Below, in pieces: positions 1 through 6,106 of a DNA stretch of 6,431 bases; positions within the stretch are counted from its first letter, which is position 1, and each line of letters opens with the position of its first letter. The notes below the pieces were generated by a model. The model did no database searches, was not told where the DNA came from, and saw nothing but the letters and a program-made list of their open reading frames with translations. A program made the position numbers and the translations under genes. Source of the stretch: Armatimonadota bacterium (GTDB taxonomy: Bacteria; Armatimonadota; Zipacnadia; Zipacnadales; JABUFB01). The stretch is taken from NCBI GenBank assembly GCA_018056145.1, contig JAGPGE010000097.1, positions 5,358-11,788 of the forward strand, given 5' to 3'.

Positions 1-708
1 CAAAATGACAACGAGCAGGCCATCGCTTCAGGCATCCCGGAGGGCGACCGCGAGTACATCCTGAACCTTCCCCTGTACAACGGCACGGTGAAGGCGGAGA
101 TCGGCGTCCCGGTGTCGGCGACGTTGGAGACCGCCGTCCGCACGGGCGACGCGAACAAGCCGATTGTCTTCTACGGGACATCCATCACCCAGGGCGGGTG
201 CGCGTCCCGGCCGGGCATGGCATACCCGGCAATCATCGGGCGCTGGCTGGACCGGCCCACCATCAACTTGGGATTCTCGGGCAACGGACAAATGGAGCCG
301 GAAATGGCGGCGCTTCTTGCGGAACTCGATCCGGCGGCGTTTGTCCTTGATGCGCTCCCGAACAATGATGCGATAGGTGTTACGCAGCGCCTCGAGCCAC
401 TGGTGATGAAGATACGGGAGGCTCATCCGGACACGCCGATCTTGCTGGTGGAAAACATCAGTTACCAGGCCGGCTGGCTGCTTCCCGCGCCGCGCGACTC
501 GTACATGTCCAAGAACAAGGCCCTGCGGGATGCCTACGCGCGGCTGCTGGCGGCGGGTGTTCCGGGTCTGCATTACGTGCCCGGGGAGGATCTGCTGGGC
601 GGGGATGCCGAGGCGACCGTAGACGGAACGCACCCCACTGACCTGGGGTTCTGGCGGCAGGCGCTGGTGCTGGAGCCGGTGCTGCGCGCAGTGCTTCAGG
701 CCCGCTGA
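1..708 (+). CDS. SGNH/GDSL-family esterase (Lipase_GDSL_3 type), 5' end missing
   Basis: The reading frame is open from base 1, so the start codon lies upstream of the window; 235 codons are visible. Codons 19-28 (YILNLPLYNG) match the small N-terminal beta domain that precedes SGNH hydrolases of the Lipase_GDSL_3 kind. Block I is GTSITQG, with the nucleophile serine at codon 61 (base 181). Block II is NLGFSGNG near base 265. Block III is the LDALPNN segment, and block V is DGTHPTDLG, with Asp at codon 208 and His at codon 211. The catalytic set is therefore complete. Known members are carbohydrate or acyl esterases, and the adjacent beta-helix gene suggests deacetylation of a plant or algal polysaccharide, although the substrate is inferred. 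Whether the protein is exported cannot be judged without its N-terminus. It heads the visible part of a probable three-gene operon. Confidence 0.9.
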   Translation, partial: QNDNEQAIASGIPEGDREYILNLPLYNGTVKAEIGVPVSATLETAVRTGDANKPIVFYGTSITQGGCASRPGMAYPAIIGRWLDRPTINLGFSGNGQMEPEMAALLAELDPAAFVLDALPNNDAIGVTQRLEPLVMKIREAHPDTPILLVENISYQAGWLLPAPRDSYMSKNKALRDAYARLLAAGVPGLHYVPGEDLLGGDAEATVDGTHPTDLGFWRQALVLEPVLRAVLQAR

Positions 709-721
709 TTCCGTGGATCGC

Positions 722-725
722 AGGG
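722..725 (+). promoter_or_regulatory. Ribosome binding site deciding the start of the beta-helix gene
   Basis: The sequence AGGG directly abuts an ATG at 726, which is too close for use, but it lies 6 nt upstream of a second in-frame ATG at 732. The spacing favours 732 as the true start. The difference is only two residues (Met-Ser), so it does not change the protein in any important way. Confidence 0.5.
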
Positions 726-731
726 ATGTCC

Positions 732-2312
732 ATGCACACTCGTGCGTTCGTGCACTGCTGGATCATCGCCGCGCTGACGGTTGTGCCAGCCTGGCCTGAC
801 ACAGGCAGGGGTGCGCCGGTGGAAGACTCACGTGTTCCCGCATCGTCTCGGGTCACCATCTACCCCGCGCCTGCGGGCGAGCCCGCATCGCAGGACTACG
901 CGGTCACGGTGAACGGTCGCCCGGTCTTCTGCTACACCTCATACCGGTTCGACGCGGACTCTGCCGCAACCCTCGCCGGGCGTCCGGTCTCGCCGGTGAG
1001 CTTCTGCGCCTTTGATCTGTCCGGCGAGGCCGAAGTCACGGTGCGTCTGCTGGATGGCCTCGACAGGGCGGGCATCGACACGTCGCGCGTCACGGTTCGG
1101 CCGCTGGCTCACGGCGTTCGGCCCGATGTGGTTGACGGTGCGTTTTCCTTCCGCGTGTCGAGGCCATGCCAGCTTACAGTTGAAGCGGGAGAGGGGCTAG
1201 CCCACCCGCTCCACATCTTCGTGAACCCCCTCGAAACGGACGCGCCAGACCCCAACGACCCGAGAGTGCGGTATTTCGGCCCCGGCGTGCATGACCTGGG
1301 CGAGACGGACATCGGCGACGCAGAAACGGTGTATATCGCCGGCGGGGCCATCGTGAACCTGCGGCCTGTGGACCCGGGCATGCTGGGCGAGTCACACCGC
1401 GCATACGGTGTCGAGGTCTGGTGGGCGCCGGGGTTGTTCAGCAGCAAGTGGCGCAAGCAGGTGACCATCCGCGGCCGGGGCATCCTCTGCGGACGCAAGG
1501 CGCTGGAACGCGGCCAACGGGGACACCTCATCCGCGTGCAGGGGATCGACGGCCTGGAGATCGAGGGCATCATCATCCGGGAGTCCTCGGTCTGGTCCCT
1601 GAACGTCGTGAACTCCAACCGCGTTCACATCGACAACGTGAAAGTCATCGGGCACTACGTGAACAACGACGGGATCGTGATAGGCGGCACTTCCGACGCA
1701 TTGGTGGAGAACTGCTTCAGCCACAATGCCGACGACTCTTTCGAGGTCAAAGTCTGGATCCCGCAGCGCAACGTGGTCTTCCGCAACTGCGTGGTCTGGA
1801 CCGACGTGGGCGGCTCACTGGGCCTGTGCTGCGAGTGTGGAGCGGACCTGACCAACGTGCTCTACCAGGACTGCACGGTGCTTCATGCCACCTGTGCCTC
1901 CACCTCGCGCGGGGCCATCGGCATCGAGCTTGAGGGTGAAGGCTCCGTGAGCGACTTCCGGTTCGAGGGCATCACCATCGAGGATGTGCGCGGCGCCCTG
2001 CACGCCCCGATCAAGGTGGTCAACAACTGGGACGACTGGCACATGGGCCTGCCGCACAAGCCCGGCCGTCCATACCAGCAGCTCAATCCGCCGGTGCGCG
2101 ACAAGCCCCGGGGAGCCATTCGCGACGTGCTGTTCCGAGACGTGCGGGTGCTGCAGGCACGGAACACCGACGTGGTCATCATGGCCGACGGCCCAGATAG
2201 CCCTATCGAGAACGTGACTTTCGAGGGCGTGGAGATCTGCGGCCAGCGCCTGGTTCCGGGAGACCCGCGCATCAAGACGAATGAATGGGTCCGCAATGTT
2301 GTGGTCAAATAG
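732..2312 (+). CDS. Exported right-handed beta-helix glycoside hydrolase-like protein (GH28/GH49 related)
   Basis: The protein has 526 residues from the ATG at 732; an in-frame ATG at 726 adds two. The N-terminus has a hydrophobic stretch (WIIAALTVVPAW) typical of a signal peptide, so it probably acts outside the cytoplasm. Residues of roughly 35-170 look like the beta-sandwich that precedes the helix in GH49/GH28-like enzymes. YFGPGVH at 181-187 and TVYIAGG at 199-205 mark entry into the helix. Rung-like repeats follow (LEIEGIII, VHIDNVKV, ALVENCFS, VVFRNCVV, VLYQDCTV, FRFEGITI, VLFRDVRV, VTFEGVEI). Asp313 in NNDG and Asp334-Asp335 in ADDS match the acidic trio of GH28, including the 21-residue spacing. 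The GH28 histidine motif appears to be replaced by VGGSLG near 359-364. Likely roles are a polygalacturonase-, dextranase- or other glycan-cleaving enzyme, with the substrate unknown. It lies 23 nt after the esterase gene, probably in one operon. Confidence 0.85.
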   Translation: MHTRAFVHCWIIAALTVVPAWPDTGRGAPVEDSRVPASSRVTIYPAPAGEPASQDYAVTVNGRPVFCYTSYRFDADSAATLAGRPVSPVSFCAFDLSGEAEVTVRLLDGLDRAGIDTSRVTVRPLAHGVRPDVVDGAFSFRVSRPCQLTVEAGEGLAHPLHIFVNPLETDAPDPNDPRVRYFGPGVHDLGETDIGDAETVYIAGGAIVNLRPVDPGMLGESHRAYGVEVWWAPGLFSSKWRKQVTIRGRGILCGRKALERGQRGHLIRVQGIDGLEIEGIIIRESSVWSLNVVNSNRVHIDNVKVIGHYVNNDGIVIGGTSDALVENCFSHNADDSFEVKVWIPQRNVVFRNCVVWTDVGGSLGLCCECGADLTNVLYQDCTVLHATCASTSRGAIGIELEGEGSVSDFRFEGITIEDVRGALHAPIKVVNNWDDWHMGLPHKPGRPYQQLNPPVRDKPRGAIRDVLFRDVRVLQARNTDVVIMADGPDSPIENVTFEGVEICGQRLVPGDPRIKTNEWVRNVVVK

Positions 2313-2334
2313 AGCGCCTTCCAGCGCGATGACT

Positions 2335-2341
2335 GGGGGAG
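2335..2341 (+). promoter_or_regulatory. Ribosome binding site of the aminotransferase gene
   Basis: The purine-rich GGGGGAG lies 6 nt before the ATG at 2348, at good spacing. The 35-nt gap after the beta-helix gene holds nothing else recognisable: there is no hairpin with a T-run and no promoter-like pair. This supports cotranscription with the upstream genes. Confidence 0.65.
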
Positions 2342-2347
2342 TCCGCG

Positions 2348-3496
2348 ATGTCATTTGCCAGCTTCGGGGAAGAGGAACTGTCGCTGCTGCGTGAGGTGAT
2401 TGAGAGCCAGGAGCTGTGGCGCGGCACTTCGGGCAATATGGTCCCACGGTTCGAGGATGCCTTCGGGGAGTACCTGGGTCGCCACTACGTGTTCGGCGTC
2501 TGCTCGGGCACCTGCGCGAATGAGACCGCGCTGGCCAGTCTCGGGCTGGAACCGGGAGACGAAGTGATCTGCCCGGCGACAGCGCCGATATTCGTCTCCC
2601 TGCCGGTGGTCGCGATCGGCTGCATTCCGGTGTTCGCGGAGACCGACCCGCGCACGCTGATCATCACCCCGCAGGGCGTTGAGGCGCGCATCAGCGAGCG
2701 CACCCGGGCGGTGGTGGTGGTTCACATGTTCGGCCAACCCGCGCCAATGGATGACATTCTGGAAGTCACCCGGCGCCACGGTCTGAAAGTGGTCGAAGAC
2801 TGCGCCCAGGCGTACTCCTGCACGTACAAGGGCAGGATGGCGGGCACCTTCGGGGACGTCGCCTGCTTCAGCATGCAGCAGTCGAAGCACATCACCGCGG
2901 GGGAAGGTGGAATCGTGGCCACCGATGACCCGGATGTCTACAAACGCGCGGTCCTGTTCGGCACCGCCGGCATGCCCTGGTACCGGTACGGACTCGAGCC
3001 GCCAAAGGCCGAACGGGTTGCGGGCCTGCGGACTCGGGGGCACTTCGGCTTCGGCCACAACTACCGAATGAGCGAACTACAGGGCGCGGTGGCCCTGGCG
3101 CAACTGGGGAAGATCGCCCTGTTCAACGAAATGCGGGCCGAGAGGGCGGCGGCGATCGAGGAGGAGCTTGCCGACGCGCCGGGCATCGATCTCGCCCACG
3201 TCTACCAGGACACCGTGCCAAACTACTGGCAGTATCCGGTGCGGGTTCCGGCTGCGCTGGGCTCTTTCTGCGAGATCAACTACCTGGAGGCGGTCTACCA
3301 GGACATGGAGACCCACCGGCGCACCTCGGTGGGCGTCCCTCTGCCGTCTCACGTGCACTATGCGCCCGGAAGTTGTCCGAACGCCGAGGCGTATGCGCCG
3401 AGAATCCGCACCTTCTCGGTCGCGCCGTCGCTCGATCTGGACACGGTGCGCAGGAGCGCGGCGGAATTGCGGGATGCGGTCGCCGCCCAGCTCTGA
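2348..3496 (+). CDS. DegT/DnrJ/EryC1/StrS family PLP-dependent aminotransferase
   Basis: The protein has 382 residues, a usual full length for this family, with a clear ribosome binding site before the ATG. It has the fold-type I features of sugar aminotransferases: SGT at 53-55, which binds the cofactor phosphate; VVEDCAQA with Asp151, expected to pair with the pyridine nitrogen; SMQQSK with Lys180 as the Schiff-base lysine, followed by HITAGEGG; and GHNYRMSELQ around Asn238. Family members transfer an amino group, usually from glutamate, to a keto sugar attached to a nucleotide, or to keto-inositols and aminohydroxybenzoate precursors. It should be cytoplasmic, since no signal peptide is seen. 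It follows two glycan-degradation-type genes, and no sugar-nucleotide genes are visible, so its substrate cannot be named. No key residue is missing. Its stop lies 6 nt from the stop of the opposing gene. Confidence 0.95.
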   Translation: MSFASFGEEELSLLREVIESQELWRGTSGNMVPRFEDAFGEYLGRHYVFGVCSGTCANETALASLGLEPGDEVICPATAPIFVSLPVVAIGCIPVFAETDPRTLIITPQGVEARISERTRAVVVVHMFGQPAPMDDILEVTRRHGLKVVEDCAQAYSCTYKGRMAGTFGDVACFSMQQSKHITAGEGGIVATDDPDVYKRAVLFGTAGMPWYRYGLEPPKAERVAGLRTRGHFGFGHNYRMSELQGAVALAQLGKIALFNEMRAERAAAIEEELADAPGIDLAHVYQDTVPNYWQYPVRVPAALGSFCEINYLEAVYQDMETHRRTSVGVPLPSHVHYAPGSCPNAEAYAPRIRTFSVAPSLDLDTVRRSAAELRDAVAAQL

Positions 3497-3502
3497 CGGC
3501 GG

Positions 3503-5938
3503 CTACTCGAAGTCCCTGTTGTCCGCCAGCTTCCAGGTGTCGCCGCCGTCGGGCGACATAATTACCGCCCTGCGCGAGCCGAAGTGGTCGTTGCGGTAGA
3601 ACCAGTGAGTGGACCAGTAGTCGTATGAGATGAACAGGCGGCCCAGGCGGTCGATGGTCAGGCGGTGGTAGAAGACGCTGTACTCCGAGAACGCCGCCGC
3701 CACCAGGATGCGCGGTTCCTCCCAGGGCTGGCCAGGGCGCTTGCGCTGGTAGGCAAGGGTAGCGTGACTACTGTTAGGGTACGGTTCGCCCGACCGCCAC
3801 AGCCTGAACACCACGTGCAGCGTCCCGTCCGGCCCGCACACGAAGCCAATGTAGGTCTGGCTCAGGCCCTCGCCCGCGGACACCGGCTCTGTCCAGCCCC
3901 CGGAGGCGTCATTGGGCGCCAGTGAGCGGGCATACTGGAACGGTCGCCCATGGGTGCCCACGAGCACGTGCAGGTAGCCATCCGCGTCCATGGTGATGCT
4001 GGGCGAGTTGTGGATGTCGTTCGCGGGCGGACCGTAACCAATGAGGGCAGGTTCGCCCAATTCGCCGGTGCTCTTGTCGTAGGTGGCCACGTAAGTGGGT
4101 ACGCCCGGCACTTTCTCGTTGGGGTCGGTGGCCTCACCCCACGCCACATGGATCTTGTCTCCCCGCGACACCACCGTTGACGGTATCCCCGAGTGCGCTG
4201 ACAGGCCGATGCAAGTGCTGGAAATGCGCACCGGTTCGCCCATCTCGATGCGCCCCTCCACCTTGCGCGGGACGATGAGTTCCAGGTCATGCAGGGAGCG
4301 CCAGATCAGCTTCGGGTCGCTCTGGGTGCGGGTGAAACGCACGATAGGCGGCGGGCCGTCGGGGATGTTGTTCCCGGTGAACTCCTCGATGTCCCACGCA
4401 CCCGTTCGGCCGGGGATCTGGGTGGCATCGAAGGTCCGGCCACCGTCGGAGGAGTGCAACAGGACCCCGAATCCCCGCCCGCCGCCGAGCATATACAGGT
4501 CCCCGTCGCGGTCGAAAGCCACCTTGGTGTTGAGGGGCGACAGTGACGATCCGGCGAGGGGTTCGGGCAGCTCTCCCACCGCAGCGCGCACGTCAGTGGT
4601 GATCCACTCTCCGTCCTTGATGGTGGCCAGTCCGCTGCCGACTCGGGCGAAGGGATGGTTGTCGGTTCCGAAGTAGAGTTGGCTCTCGGTGGGGTAGTCG
4701 GGCAAGTAGCCGAACTGCTCGTTCTCGTGTTGGTAGGGCTTGAGCTGGATCGGCATGTCCAGAGTGGCCAGAGCCGGCGCCCGGCCTGCGCGGGCGATGA
4801 GCGTGGAGTAGGTGGTGACGGCGTCGTCGCCATCGGGGGTCGCCCGGATGTGGCAGCGCGTCTCGGCCGCACCGTCGGGAAGGTCAAACTCAATCGGGAT
4901 CGCGGCGGTCTTGCCGGGGCCCAGAGTGACCTCGGAGATGCCCAGGCGCACCGGCCAGGCCTGGCCGGGGAACTCCAGCGCGAGACGAATAGTGCGCTCA
5001 TGCCGGGCGCTATTGCGAACCTGGAACGTGAGCTTCCCTGTCTTGCCCGCGCCCGTGTAGATCGTGCGCTGGTATGGCGTGAGCAGCCAGCGGTTGTCCA
5101 GGATGGGGAAGTAGGAGGACGGGTCGGGCGTCCAGGAGCACACGTTCTCCCAGGCATCGGACTGGTCCCAGCGCGTCAGGCCGTCGGCCTGGACGACACC
5201 CTTTCCTGAAGGCAGGTGGAGACGCCAGGGCGTGGCTTCGCGGCTGCCCGCTCCGGAGATGGTGCAGGCAGCCTTGCCATCGGCGCCGATTTCGAGGGTC
5301 TGCAGCAGCGTGCCCGCGCTGTCGATCAACTGCACCGGGCCTGCATCCGCGGATACTTCGGCGACCTCGATGGCGAACTCGCCATTGCGCGGCAAGAAGC
5401 ACACGTCCACCGGCTTGCCCGAGCTCTCAAGGACGATGGGTTCCTGGTGGCGCGCGTCCCGGTGCCCCCGGGCGGTCTCCAGCATGTACCGGGGGCAGTT
5501 CGTGCGCATGCCCCAGACGAAATTGTCCCCGTAGCGATCCTGGGACGCCGTGATGTTCAGGGCGTAGATGCCCGCCCGCTCCACGTTGGCCTTTAGGACC
5601 ACCGAACCGGCGGGGCCAAGCCCACTCCCCACAGGCCTGCCGTCATCGGGGATGTACTCGGTCTGCAGCACGGTGCGGTCGGGGCCCACGAGGATCGCCT
5701 GAAGCTCGCAGGTGGTCTGTCGTACATTGCGGTCGCGCTTCACGACTTCGACGATCAGCTCCCCCGGTTCGGCGAGGAAGTACGCCCCTCCACAGCCACC
5801 GATGAGCGGGTGTATCTCGGCTTCTTGCATGGTTGTCTCCCCGGGGGCAGTCGCCGCAGCATCGGGCTGTGCGCAGGCAATCTGCAGGCTGACGAAAAAG
5901 ATGAGCGGGAGTGTGGCTCGTGCGAGTGGTCCTAGCAT
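3503..5938 (-). CDS. Exported multi-domain protein with C-terminal BNR_4-like beta-propeller
   Basis: The protein has 811 residues from the ATG at 5936-5938. That start gives a clean signal peptide (Arg7, then a hydrophobic core to about residue 20, with ACA before Gln24 as a likely signal peptidase I site). A start at 5947 would add three residues. Residues of about 40-290 carry beta-rich sequence with striking motifs (DRYGDNFVWGMRTNCPRY at 134-151, RGHRDARHQEPIVL at 157-170, DNRWLLTPYQRTIY at 281-294) that I cannot place in a family. Residues of about 298-385 look like an Ig-like sandwich. From about 400 to the end lies a propeller: Asp boxes SSDGGRTF at 496-503 and SPDGGDTW at 795-802, plus repeats of the D-x-D-G-x-L-H-V kind at 476, 651, 702 and 763. 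The stretch from DIHNSP (641-646) to GTHG (661-664) and YARS (669-672) resembles BNR_4 proteins, a fold shared by some ulvan lyases and other glycan-active enzymes. Enzyme activity is unproven. Confidence 0.85.
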   Translation of the reverse strand: MLGPLARATLPLIFFVSLQIACAQPDAAATAPGETTMQEAEIHPLIGGCGGAYFLAEPGELIVEVVKRDRNVRQTTCELQAILVGPDRTVLQTEYIPDDGRPVGSGLGPAGSVVLKANVERAGIYALNITASQDRYGDNFVWGMRTNCPRYMLETARGHRDARHQEPIVLESSGKPVDVCFLPRNGEFAIEVAEVSADAGPVQLIDSAGTLLQTLEIGADGKAACTISGAGSREATPWRLHLPSGKGVVQADGLTRWDQSDAWENVCSWTPDPSSYFPILDNRWLLTPYQRTIYTGAGKTGKLTFQVRNSARHERTIRLALEFPGQAWPVRLGISEVTLGPGKTAAIPIEFDLPDGAAETRCHIRATPDGDDAVTTYSTLIARAGRAPALATLDMPIQLKPYQHENEQFGYLPDYPTESQLYFGTDNHPFARVGSGLATIKDGEWITTDVRAAVGELPEPLAGSSLSPLNTKVAFDRDGDLYMLGGGRGFGVLLHSSDGGRTFDATQIPGRTGAWDIEEFTGNNIPDGPPPIVRFTRTQSDPKLIWRSLHDLELIVPRKVEGRIEMGEPVRISSTCIGLSAHSGIPSTVVSRGDKIHVAWGEATDPNEKVPGVPTYVATYDKSTGELGEPALIGYGPPANDIHNSPSITMDADGYLHVLVGTHGRPFQYARSLAPNDASGGWTEPVSAGEGLSQTYIGFVCGPDGTLHVVFRLWRSGEPYPNSSHATLAYQRKRPGQPWEEPRILVAAAFSEYSVFYHRLTIDRLGRLFISYDYWSTHWFYRNDHFGSRRAVIMSPDGGDTWKLADNRDFE

Positions 5939-6106
5939 GCTGTTCATCCTCTCGACGATGGCCGAAAGCAGGCTTTTCGCCGCAGTTCGCCTTGCCTGCG
6001 CCGCGCACCTGCCGCAGGACCTCGGCGAGACCGCGCGGAATAGCACGGTATTGGGCGAGATAACGGCGTCGCGTAGCACAGCTCACCGCGGCGGGAGGTC
6101 ATACCG
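5939..6106. promoter_or_regulatory. Divergent intergenic region between two secreted-protein genes
   Basis: This 168-nt gap must hold the promoters of both the leftward propeller gene and the rightward CBM-like gene. No convincing -35/-10 pair was found; the best rightward candidate is TTGGGC at 6051-6056 and TAGCAC at 6074-6079 with a 17-nt spacer, each matching only half of the consensus. An 11-bp inverted repeat, CCTGC-C-GCAGG, lies at 6008-6018. Further GCAGG/CCTGC units occur at 5968-5972 and 5995-5999. These could be operator half-sites, but such short words are common in GC-rich DNA. The role of the region as a promoter is inferred from gene orientation. Confidence 0.45.
5948..5953 (-). 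promoter_or_regulatory. Ribosome binding site deciding the start of the propeller gene
   Basis: Read on the minus strand, GAGAGG directly touches an ATG at 5947 and stands 9 nt before the in-frame ATG at 5938. The spacing and the better signal peptide favour 5938. The frame stays open upstream to an ATG at 6079, but that would bury the signal sequence behind 47 residues, so it is not used here. Confidence 0.55.

Noticed and set aside
1815..2447. Open minus-strand frame of 210 codons across the beta-helix/aminotransferase junction
   Set aside because: It is a shadow of two well-supported plus-strand genes. The translation has no recognisable motif, and long spurious frames are expected at this GC content.
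2351..3058. Open minus-strand frame of 235 codons within the aminotransferase gene
   Set aside because: It is antisense to a gene with clear PLP-enzyme motifs, and its composition (rich in Arg, His and Gly) is typical of reverse-frame translation of GC-rich coding DNA.
3539..3557. Inverted repeat GTCGCC / GGCGAC, considered as a terminator for the plus-strand operon
   Set aside because: The stem is only 6 bp, it is followed by ATAATTACC rather than a T-run, and the bases encode the second Asp box of the propeller protein, which explains the sequence.
4655..5209. Open plus-strand frame of 184 codons inside the propeller gene
   Set aside because: It lies entirely opposite a continuous 811-residue gene with signal peptide and domain motifs. 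It shows low-complexity Gly/Val/Arg sequence and no ribosome binding site worth noting.
5939..6079. Upstream extension of the propeller gene to an ATG at 6079
   Set aside because: The added 47 residues are Arg/Ala-rich, would place the signal peptide internally, and the better ribosome binding site lies just before 5938-5947.
6051..6079. TTGGGC - 17 nt - TAGCAC as a sigma-70 promoter for the rightward gene
   Set aside because: Each hexamer matches only three of six consensus bases. It is mentioned as the best candidate but not called as a promoter.
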